Source: Methyloversatilis sp. XJ19-49 | GTDB taxonomy: Bacteria > Pseudomonadota > Gammaproteobacteria > Burkholderiales > Rhodocyclaceae | Reading direction: 5' to 3' | Length of the DNA stretch: 44,811 bases | Assembly (NCBI RefSeq): GCF_024580145.1 | Contig: NZ_JANINI010000012.1 | Coordinates: 1-44,811 of the forward strand | Shown here: positions 34,463 through 40,795 of the stretch, piece by piece | How positions within the stretch are numbered: the first letter of the stretch is position 1 | Layout of the letters: the number at the start of each line of letters is the position of its first letter | Notes under the pieces: model-generated | What the model was told of the DNA's origin: nothing | Seen by the model: the letters and a program-made list of their open reading frames with translations, nothing else | The model's database searches: none | Position numbers and translations under genes: made by a program

Positions 34463-34667
34463 CTTTCGGGCGCCTGACGTTCGAGCTGGTCGACGTTGGA
34501 TGACCTGAATAGTTGTGCGCAAGCGGAATCAGGCGCAGAGCCGACGCCTCCGAAACTGCGCGCACGCTGCATGAAGAGAATGCACTTTCGATGAAGGAAG
34601 ACGGCAGGGTCATCAGATGCATCAAAAATAAACCGAGGGCTGTCCCCAATTTCCTACGTTCGAGTTA
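34463..34667 (-). other. Spacer with attC-like cores and a short repeat
   Basis: On the minus strand ATCTAAC (matches RYYYAAC) overlaps the stop codon of the CPBP gene. About 170 bases later GTCAGGC lies 11 bases before the next start codon; it is one base off the GTTRRRY core. CTCGAACGT occurs next to both. The long middle part holds the 15-bp inverted repeat copy at 34640-34654 and is less GC-rich than the surroundings. Confidence 0.3.
34640..34654 (-). repeat. Right 15-bp terminal-like repeat
   Basis: The minus strand reads GGAAATTGGGGACAG, 14 of 15 identical to the plus-strand copy at 33578-33592. Together they bracket 1077 bp holding two small membrane protein genes. Confidence 0.45.
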
Positions 34668-35555
34668 GATCGCGTTGCGAGGTTGTCCCGGACCTTTCCA
34701 AAAAGGTGCAATCATTTTTCCGCGCTTTACCGCCATGACCAACATTACGATTCCGGTGGTTGTGCACAGGAGCAGCGCAAGTACGGACGATTCCACACCG
34801 AAGTTGCCTCCCGTCAGCCAGTCGGGACCGTTCATGGTGGACCTGATCAAGCCTTGCTGTGCCTCGTTGCCGGAGACAATGTCCGAGAAAATGGCCGACT
34901 GCGTGTAGTTCCATGCCATGTGGAAGCCAATGCTCAACCAAAGCCGGCGCGTCAGCATGTAAGCTGCAGCCAGCAAGATGCCGGCTTCGACGGCGATGAA
35001 CAGCGCGCCCTCAAGTGTGCCTTGCGGGTTCAACAGGTGGCTCAAGCCGAACACGAGCGAAGACACCACAAGTGCTGCCCAACTGCCAAACCACTGTTCC
35101 ACCGAGCCGTACAGCACGCCGCGGAACAACAGTTCCTCGTAGACGCTGGAGCTCAACGCCATGGCAATCGTTGGCACCATGTAGCTCAACGGGTTCAAGC
35201 CAACGATGCGGTAGATGCCCAGAGCCATGAGGATCACTTCGCAGGCGGCGTACAAGCCGGCGCCGATGAGCAAGCCGATGCCGAGTTCCCGGCCCATACC
35301 CCGCAAGGCGAGTTCCGATACGGTACGCTGCTCGATGAGTAGTGCATAACCCACATAGACCGCGAAGCCGGAAATGGCCAACGCGATGATGTGCAGAACG
35401 GCTTTGATGGGCTCTCCCGCGTAGCTGGTCATCGCATCAGTGTTCAGGCTCATCATCAGTAACAGGATGAAACCGAGCAACAGTACGCGCGCTGGCGGTG
35501 TCCTGAGGATGCGAAGTGCGAGTTTGGGCTCTGCGCTCATCGGCGTTTTCATCAT
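34665..35555 (-). CDS. CPBP-family intramembrane metalloprotease
   Basis: A 296-residue polytopic membrane protein. The three CPBP motifs are visible: EELLFRGVLYG (EExxxR), VFGLSHLLNP (FxxxH) and IGFHMAWNYTQS (HxxxN). About eight hydrophobic helices span the protein, from VLLLGFILLLMMSLNTDAMT to SSVLALLLCTTTGIVMLVMA. Family members range from prenyl-protein proteases to bacteriocin immunity proteins; the substrate here is unknown. It is unlike the PEP-CTERM-type homologue at 9.2 kb. The start could be 35555 or up to 35633. It is the central gene of the five-gene minus-strand block. Confidence 0.85.
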   Translation of the reverse strand: MMKTPMSAEPKLALRILRTPPARVLLLGFILLLMMSLNTDAMTSYAGEPIKAVLHIIALAISGFAVYVGYALLIEQRTVSELALRGMGRELGIGLLIGAGLYAACEVILMALGIYRIVGLNPLSYMVPTIAMALSSSVYEELLFRGVLYGSVEQWFGSWAALVVSSLVFGLSHLLNPQGTLEGALFIAVEAGILLAAAYMLTRRLWLSIGFHMAWNYTQSAIFSDIVSGNEAQQGLIRSTMNGPDWLTGGNFGVESSVLALLLCTTTGIVMLVMAVKRGKMIAPFWKGPGQPRNAI

Positions 35556-35632
35556 TGCTTCTACCGTGGGGAATGCATTGAATTCAGGCTGCGCTTGGCG
35601 TGATTCTGGCGTGCGGCTGCGAGCATGAATCA

Positions 35633-35678
35633 TACGGTCTGAAAGTCCGGTTTCGCTGCAACCGGTTGTCAGGCCTCA
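35633..35678 (-). other. Compact attC-like palindrome after the VOC gene
   Basis: On the minus strand GCCTGAC begins one base after the stop codon. A 6-bp stem follows (CCGGTT/AACCGG, 7-base loop), then TTCAGAC, a weak complement of the first core. Short and imperfect; reported because it repeats the layout of the other spacers. Confidence 0.2.
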
Positions 35679-36056
35679 TTCAACTTGAGTGCTGACCCAC
35701 CAAGTGGTGCCACCCGCATCCGTAAACCCACCGCGCTTATCAGCATCACCGTCTTGAGTAGGTCGCTTCACTATCGCGGCACCCAGAGCAAGAGCGCGCT
35801 CAAAGATCGCGTCCACGTCCTTTACGTAGATGTGCACGTGGCTTGGAGTCGCTGGCCAGCCCTCGACTGCATCCGTGAGCATCACCACCGTATCGTCGAT
35901 GCGAACCTCGCCGTGAGCGATTTTCCCTTCGCTCCCAGGAATCATCCGCAGCGACTGCGCCTCAAACACGTAAATAAGGAAATCGATGGTGCCCTGTGCG
36001 CCATTCACAGTGAGGTACGGGGCAACGGAGGTGTAGCCATCTGGCTCGAACGCCAT
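35676..36056 (-). CDS. VOC (glyoxalase/PhnB-like) family protein
   Basis: A 126-residue vicinal-oxygen-chelate-fold protein of the PhnB/YdeE-like kind. MAFEPDGYTSVAPYLTVNGA is the standard family opening; GKIAHGEVRIDDTVVMLTD (with the metal-type His) and SHVHIYVKDVDAIFERALAL follow, and it ends with FTDAGGTTWWVSTQ. The G-D-R segment (DGDADKRGGFTD) corresponds to the YGDRxGxxxDPxG motif but is altered. Function may be a metal-dependent detoxification or a binding role. AAGGAGTATTT precedes the ATG, so the ribosome binding site is 5 bases away. Such genes are frequent integron cassette cargo. Confidence 0.85.
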   Translation of the reverse strand: MAFEPDGYTSVAPYLTVNGAQGTIDFLIYVFEAQSLRMIPGSEGKIAHGEVRIDDTVVMLTDAVEGWPATPSHVHIYVKDVDAIFERALALGAAIVKRPTQDGDADKRGGFTDAGGTTWWVSTQVE

Positions 36057-36133
36057 AAATACTCCTTCATGACGCCTAACACTCGAGGCAACCCTGGCCG
36101 CGGAGGCAGGCGTCGGCGCGAAACGCACGTCTA
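36057..36133 (-). other. Candidate integron attC site
   Basis: On the minus strand this spacer ends GTGTTAGGCGTCATGAAGGA, with GTTAGGC an exact GTTRRRY core. Before it, GCCGACGCCTGCCTCCGCGG followed by GGTTGCCTCGAG resembles the middle of aadA-type attC sites (GCCGACGCCGC, CGCGGC, GGCTT). GACGCCT and AGGCGTC arms (7 bp) bracket the fold. A canonical left inverse core (RYYYAAC) is missing. Similarity to aadA attC is from memory. Confidence 0.45.
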
Positions 36134-36412
36134 ATCCGCATAGGGAATGAAAGCAGGATTGTCTTGCAGATCGGTCCATACATCCTCCGGTTGTGATCTG
36201 TCCCGGAGCAGTTCGCGATTGTGATCGGGATAGATGACGCGATCTAGCGTGGCTCTTGTTCCGACCACCAGCACTTTCGCTGGTGCTTCGCTCTTGTTCA
36301 ACAAAGAGTGGCCAAGCGGCTCACCAGCCCTGAACGCTGCTGCATCGCCTGGTTGAAGCAGGTCATGGACACCTGAACGCAAAAGGCCCGCACTGGGCGG
36401 GCCTTCATTCAA
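36131..36412 (-). pseudogene. 5'-truncated cupin-domain gene
   Basis: The C-terminal half of a cupin-type protein: VHDLLQPGDAAAFRAGEPLG, then HSLLNKSEAPAKVLVVGTRA and the acidic tail DVWTDLQDNPAFIPYAD. A whole protein of this kind has about 150-170 residues, with an N-terminal beta strand block that is missing here. The open frame's first dozen codons come from the terminator hairpin of the BON gene upstream (36383-36405), so the coding sequence is cut at about 36376. Probably not expressed as a functional protein. Confidence 0.7.
36381..36405 (-). terminator. Rho-independent terminator of the BON-domain genes
   Basis: On the minus strand AAGGCCCGC and GCGGGCCTT form a 9-pair stem with a 5-base loop, and the T-run (TTTT) follows. 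It lies 55 bases downstream of the BON lipoprotein stop codon and abuts the cupin remnant. Confidence 0.85.
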
Positions 36413-36459
36413 CGTCCGGTCTTCGACTAAATCACCCCGTTCAGCGCATCGGCCCTCGG

Positions 36460-37218
36460 TCAGGCCGGTTTCACGATGACCTGATTCAGGATTCCGATCA
36501 CCCCGTCTATCGTCACGGCCAGTTCGGCGGCGCGGGCGCGCAGGGCTTCGGAGGGGGCGGTGCCGCTGAGGATGACCTTGCCGTCCAGGGTTGCGACGTC
36601 GATGTCGAGCGCAGCCAGTTCGGCGTCTTTCTCGATCAATGCTTCGATCTGTGCGGTGATGACGGCGTCGTCGACCGGCGGTGCGGCGTCGGCGGGTTGC
36701 CCGGCTGCGGTCGGCGGCAGGTCGTCGGCGGCCATGGCGGCCGCTTGCGGGTCTGACGTCGACACGGAGGGTGATTGGGACTGCGAAGAGGGGCGGGAGT
36801 CGGGTCGTGAATCGGGCAGCGAGTTGGACCGCGAATCGGGCCGCACCTCGGTCGCCACTCCCGTCTGTGCCGCTTCGGCAGCTTCGCGTTCGGCTTCGGC
36901 ACGCGCACGTAGTGCGTCGCGCCGGATGGCGGCGCGGCGTTCGGCCGCGGCGTCGATGTCGGCTTCGTATGCGACGCGCCCGGCTTGTGCCTTGACGTCT
37001 TCGGCGACCTGTTCGGTCTGGTTCAGCACGATCGCCAGTTCCTTGTCGACCGTGGGCTCGCTGAGCGCCACCGGTTCTTCCTTCGGTCCGCAGGCGCTGA
37101 GCATCAGGCCCAGCAGCGCGGCACCCGTGCAGCGCGCGAGCGCAGCACGGGTGCCGTCGAGGGTTGAGGTGGCGTTGGGCGGGGCGGCAGCCTGGCCGCG
37201 GGTCTGAAAGTTCGGCAT
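36460..37218 (-). CDS. BON-domain lipoprotein with Ser/Asp/Arg-rich low-complexity linker
   Basis: A 252-residue predicted lipoprotein: an unusually long N-terminus leads to the lipobox LSACG (TGAALLGLMLSACG). Next come a helical Glu/Ala/Arg-rich region (AERRAAIRRDALRARAEAER), a low-complexity segment with repeated RPDSR/LPDSR and SQSQ, and a C-terminal BON domain (DAVITAQIEALIEKDAELAA, VATLDGKVILSGTAPSEALR). BON domains bind phospholipids and are seen in outer-membrane integrity and osmotic-shock proteins such as OsmY. GAGGAGAG lies just before the ATG. It follows a second BON gene and ends at a strong terminator. Confidence 0.8.
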   Translation of the reverse strand: MPNFQTRGQAAAPPNATSTLDGTRAALARCTGAALLGLMLSACGPKEEPVALSEPTVDKELAIVLNQTEQVAEDVKAQAGRVAYEADIDAAAERRAAIRRDALRARAEAEREAAEAAQTGVATEVRPDSRSNSLPDSRPDSRPSSQSQSPSVSTSDPQAAAMAADDLPPTAAGQPADAAPPVDDAVITAQIEALIEKDAELAALDIDVATLDGKVILSGTAPSEALRARAAELAVTIDGVIGILNQVIVKPA

Positions 37219-37318
37219 GTCATCTCTCCTCGGGCAAGAAAATGAGTCAGGACGTCGTTTCGGCCGCGACCGGGGCGGTGCCGCCCGGTCTGCGCGCGAG
37301 GGGCGATCTGTCGCGTTG

Positions 37319-37822
37319 TCAGCCGGCGGTCACGACCAGCTGGTTGTCGATGCCGAGCACGCCCTTGACCGAAATGGCCAGTTCGGCGGCGCGGGCGCGG
37401 GCGGCTTCGGTCGGAGCCGGGCCGCTCAGCGTGACCTTGCCGTCGCGGGTATCGACGTCGATCTTGATGGCGCTCAGATCCGGGTCGCCGGCGAGGCGGG
37501 CCGACACGGCGGCGGTGATGGTGGCGTCGTCGATGCGTTCGCCCATTTCGGTGGCGGTTTCGTTGGCCGACGCCTTCACGTCGCCCGCGACCTCCCCGGC
37601 CTTCTCCTGCGCCCGGTCGGCGGCGGCTTCGGCGCGTTCGCCCAGTTCGTCGGCCTTCTTTTCGGTGGCGGCGATGGCGGTGTCGAGCTTCTGGCCGATG
37701 GTCGCGTCCTGTTCCGGCTGACCGCAGGCGGCGAGCGTCAGCGCGAGGGCGGCAGCGCTGGCGAGGCGGAAGGCCGGTGTCATCAGGGTGCGGCGTTGCG
37801 GGGTGTCGGTGAGGGTGTTCAT
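37319..37822 (-). CDS. BON-domain lipoprotein with coiled-coil region
   Basis: A 167-residue predicted lipoprotein. The signal FRLASAAALALTLAACG has lipobox LAACG. Residues 40-95 form an Ala/Glu/Lys-rich helix (ATEKKADELGERAEAAADRA, QEKAGEVAGDVKASANETAT) resembling YtxH/apolipoprotein-like repeats. The BON domain covers DDATITAAVSARLAGDPDLS to GVLGIDNQLVV. AAGGAG lies 8 bases before the ATG. It lies 100 bp upstream of the other BON lipoprotein gene and shares its C-terminal domain closely, so one probably arose by duplication. An envelope-stability role is inferred. Confidence 0.82.
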   Translation of the reverse strand: MNTLTDTPQRRTLMTPAFRLASAAALALTLAACGQPEQDATIGQKLDTAIAATEKKADELGERAEAAADRAQEKAGEVAGDVKASANETATEMGERIDDATITAAVSARLAGDPDLSAIKIDVDTRDGKVTLSGPAPTEAARARAAELAISVKGVLGIDNQLVVTAG

Positions 37823-38024
37823 GCGTGTTCTCCTTGCGTAGGTAGGGTGGCTTCAGGCTTGCGCTTCAGCCATGGCATCACTGTAGGCGGGCAGGGCAGT
37901 GCTGCCTGTCGGTGCAGCCGACACACCGTGTAGGACGATGCGGACCCGATCCGGTTGCACTGCGGTGACGCGGCAGGCCGGCGCTGTGGTCAAATCGCAG
38001 CTGTTTCCACGTCAGCCAACCGAC

Positions 38025-39800
38025 ATGAGCGCCGTCCGCTACCGCATCACACCGAGCCATCCCGAAGCCCACCTGTTCGAGGTCGAGATCGATATCGCCC
38101 ACCCGGCGCCCGACGGCCAGCGATTGTCGCTGCCGGCCTGGATTCCCGGCAGCTACATGATTCGCGAGTTCGCGCGCCACATCGTGCGCATCGAAGCGCG
38201 CGACGGCATCCGTGCGGTGCCGCTGACCAAGATCGACAAGCACACCTGGCAGGCCGCGCCGTGCGAGGGTGTGCTGCGCGTGCGCTACGAGGTGTATGCG
38301 TGGGATCTGTCGGTGCGCGCTGCGCATCTCGATACGACACACGGCTTCTTCAACGGCTCCAGCGTGTTCCTGATGGTGCACGGCGCCGAGCAGCAGCCGT
38401 GCGACGTGGACATCCGTCCGCCGGCCGGGCGTACCTACAAGGAATGGCGGGTGGCGACGACGCTGCCCGAAGCAGGCGGGCGCGCAGGTGCGAGGCGGCA
38501 CGGCTTCGGGCTGTACCGCGCGGCGGGTTACGACGAGCTGATCGATCACCCGGTCGAAATGGGCAGCTTCGCGCTGCACACCTTCAAGGCCTGCGGCGTG
38601 CCGCACGAGGTGGCGATCACCGGCCACCACGACATCGACGCCGCGCGCCTGTGCGAAGACCTGCGCCGCATCTGCGAGTGGCAGATCCGGCTGTTCGGCG
38701 AGCCGGCGCCGTTCGAGCGCTATGTGTTTCTGGTCATGGCGGTCGGCGACGGCTACGGCGGGCTGGAACACCGGTCGAGCACCGCGCTGCTGTGTTCGCG
38801 CAATGACCTGCCGGCGCCCGGCGCCAGTGCGATGTCGGACGCGTATCGCGGCTTTCTCGGCCTGTGCAGCCACGAGTATTTCCACTCGTGGAACATCAAG
38901 CGCATCAAGCCGGCCGCGTTCGAGCCCTACGACCTCTCGCGCGAAAACTACACGCGCCTGCTGTGGGCCTTCGAAGGCTTCACGTCGTACTACGACGATC
39001 TGGCGCTGGTGCGCTCGGGCGTCATCACGCAGGACGACTACTTCAAGCTGCTGGCCAAGACCGTCACCCAGGTGATGCGCGGCGGCGGCCGGCTCAAGCA
39101 GAGCCTGGCCGATTCGTCGTTCGACGCCTGGGTGAAGTACTACCGGCAGGACGAAAACGCGCCCAATGCCATCGTCAGTTACTACACCAAGGGCGCGCTG
39201 GTTGCGCTGGCGCTCGACCTCACGCTGCGCAGCAAGACGCGCGGCGCCGTGTCGCTCGACGATGTGATGCGCCGCCTGTGGCTCGAACACGGCCAGACCG
39301 GTATCGGCGTGCCGGAAGACGGCGTGCGCCGCGCCGCCGAAGCGGTGAGCGGGCTCAAGCTGAAGAAGTTTTTCGCCGAGGCGACCGAAGGCACCGAAGA
39401 CCTGCCACTCGACGACCTGCTGCGCGCAGTCGGCATCGAGCTCGCCTTCGAAGCCGCCGGCACCGCGCCGGTGCTGGGTGTGAAGACCGCCAGCGAGGGC
39501 GACACCGTGAAGCTCACCCAGGTGCTCGACCACGGCGCCGCCCAGCGCGCCGGCTTGTCCGCCGGCGACGTGCTGGTCGCGCTCGACAACCTGCGCATCA
39601 CCGCCAGCTCACTGGATAACCTGCTCACGCGCCGCCAGCCCGGCGATGAGGTCAAGATCAACGCCTTTCGCCGCGACGAACTGATGAAATTTCGCGTCCG
39701 CCTGGACGCCCCCCCCGCCGATCAGGCGAAGATCGCCATCGCCCCCCGCGTCAGCGCCCCGGCCAAGGCGCTGCTGAAACAGTGGCTCGGCCGCGGGTGA
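38025..39800 (+). CDS. M61-family metallopeptidase (glycyl aminopeptidase type) with PDZ domain
   Basis: A 591-residue peptidase. The N-terminal beta domain (RYRITPSHPEAHLFEVEIDI, LPAWIPGSYMIREFARHI) is characteristic of M61 enzymes. The zinc-binding HEYFH (283-287) in CSHEYFHSWNIKRIKPAAF is intact, and the third ligand Glu lies in LLWAFEGFTSYYDDL. A C-terminal PDZ domain includes LTQVLDHGAAQRAGLSAGDV and LDNLLTRRQPGDEV. No signal peptide is seen, so it may be cytoplasmic. The family prefers substrates with N-terminal Gly or Ala. The start (MSAVRYRI) was chosen over 37899. The 200-bp upstream gap is unremarkable. Confidence 0.92.
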   Translation: MSAVRYRITPSHPEAHLFEVEIDIAHPAPDGQRLSLPAWIPGSYMIREFARHIVRIEARDGIRAVPLTKIDKHTWQAAPCEGVLRVRYEVYAWDLSVRAAHLDTTHGFFNGSSVFLMVHGAEQQPCDVDIRPPAGRTYKEWRVATTLPEAGGRAGARRHGFGLYRAAGYDELIDHPVEMGSFALHTFKACGVPHEVAITGHHDIDAARLCEDLRRICEWQIRLFGEPAPFERYVFLVMAVGDGYGGLEHRSSTALLCSRNDLPAPGASAMSDAYRGFLGLCSHEYFHSWNIKRIKPAAFEPYDLSRENYTRLLWAFEGFTSYYDDLALVRSGVITQDDYFKLLAKTVTQVMRGGGRLKQSLADSSFDAWVKYYRQDENAPNAIVSYYTKGALVALALDLTLRSKTRGAVSLDDVMRRLWLEHGQTGIGVPEDGVRRAAEAVSGLKLKKFFAEATEGTEDLPLDDLLRAVGIELAFEAAGTAPVLGVKTASEGDTVKLTQVLDHGAAQRAGLSAGDVLVALDNLRITASSLDNLLTRRQPGDEVKINAFRRDELMKFRVRLDAPPADQAKIAIAPRVSAPAKALLKQWLGRG

Positions 39801-39818
39801 CGACGGGGTAGGGGCGAC

Positions 39819-40022
39819 CTGTGGGAGCGGCGATCCACTGCCGGCCCTGCATGGCCGGCCGGCTCCGCGGGCGGCGAGCAGTGCTCGCCGAAACCCCCGC
39901 TCCGCCCTCGCCGCGATGCGCACGTTGCACGGAGATGGTCGCGGCACGATCGCGGCGAGGCCGCCGCTCCCACAGGTCCCCTTTCCACAGGTCCCCTTTC
40001 CCACAGGCCCCCGCTCCCACAG
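39819..40022. repeat. REP/REPIN cluster, site 2
   Basis: It begins CTGTGGGAGCGGCGATCCAC, shares with site 1 a GC-rich block (GCGGGCGGCGAGC, GTGCTCGCCGAA, CCCCCGCTCCGCCCTCGCCG), and has the conserved loop in inverted orientation. A complete inverse REP unit lies at 39949-39975. Three decayed tails of 15-16 bp follow, each ending CCACAG (GTCCCCTTTCCACAG, GTCCCCTTTCCCACAG, GCCCCCGCTCCCACAG). Confidence 0.8.
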
Positions 40023-40058
40023 AGACCTTCTCTCACGGGGCGTTGCGCCCCCTGGTAT

Positions 40059-40631
40059 TCAGCGGCCCAGCTTGCGCGCGGCGCTGACGCCGATCAGACC
40101 GATGCCGGCGAGCATGAGCATCCACTCGCGCGGCTCGGGCACGGCAGGGGTGGTGGCGAGGTCGAGCGTGAAGCGGTCACCCGCGGAGAGGCCGGAAAAA
40201 CCGATGCGCCAGTCGACCAGGCCATCCTCGAAGAAGGGGTTGCCGAAATAGAACTCGACTACCGGTGCGCCGGCGAAGTAGTCGCTGGACAGCAGATCAC
40301 CCTTCACCGTGGTGGCGAGCAGCGAACCGGTCACCACCGAGATCAGTGCGCCACCGGTCGTCAGCGTGAAGGATCCGATGCCGAAGCCGCTGACGTCGCG
40401 CAGGATGGCGTTCACGTCGACGCCGCCGGCCGTGATGTCGTCGGCGTCGAGCACGAAGCTGAAGCTCAGCGGATCGTTGTTCAGCAGCGAAATGTCGAGT
40501 GCGATGAGTGACGGCGTGCTGAACGACGCGTCAAGCAGATTGCCATTCAGCGTGGCACTTTCGAGCGTGACGGCGTGGGCGGGCAGGGCGATCGAGAAGG
40601 CGGCGCAGAGCGCCAGCAGGACTTTGTTCAT
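40059..40631 (-). CDS. PEP-CTERM sorting domain protein
   Basis: A 190-residue exported protein. MNKVLLALCAAFSIALPAHA is a signal peptide. The C-terminus is a textbook PEP-CTERM signal: VPEPREW, hydrophobic MLMLAGIGLIGVSA, then basic ARKLGR. Such proteins are cut and anchored or released by an exosortase (EpsH/XrtA), which is not in this window. The mature domain is beta-rich, without cysteine, with VTLESATLNGNLLDASFSTP and YFGNPFFEDGLVDWRIGFSG, and has no known function. The start MNKVLLALC was chosen for a clean signal peptide. It is transcribed divergently from phoD. Confidence 0.92.
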   Translation of the reverse strand: MNKVLLALCAAFSIALPAHAVTLESATLNGNLLDASFSTPSLIALDISLLNNDPLSFSFVLDADDITAGGVDVNAILRDVSGFGIGSFTLTTGGALISVVTGSLLATTVKGDLLSSDYFAGAPVVEFYFGNPFFEDGLVDWRIGFSGLSAGDRFTLDLATTPAVPEPREWMLMLAGIGLIGVSAARKLGR

Positions 40632-40710
40632 CGGGCAGGTTCCGGAAGGTGACGACATTGCCCCGGAAGATAGAGCGCGCGTGTGACAGCGGCGTGTCGC
40701 CTGGCTGAAG

Positions 40711-40746
40711 CTGTCGTCAACAATCCGTCATCGGTGTGTCACCCGC
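40711..40746 (+). promoter_or_regulatory. Possible Pho box upstream of phoD
   Basis: CCGTCAT (40725-40731) and GTGTCAC (40736-40742) are 11 bp apart, and CTGTCGT lies at 40711-40717. The PhoB consensus is CTGTCAT repeated every 11 bp. The pair is imperfect (6/7 and 5/7), and the third copy is off-register. It lies about 55 bp before the phoD start. Confidence 0.3.
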
Positions 40747-40795
40747 ACTCACCAAACTTCACGACGTTCATCGTCCATCGTCCGGAGTGCCTCCC

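Noticed and set aside
34437-34649. 70-residue minus-strand frame between the CPBP gene and the small membrane protein gene
   Set aside because: It crosses the attC-like spacer and the 15-bp repeat, has no ribosome binding site and no recognisable character.
37878-39533. 551-residue open frame antisense to the M61 peptidase gene
   Set aside because: Shadow frame; the sense product has an intact HEYFH zinc site and PDZ domain.
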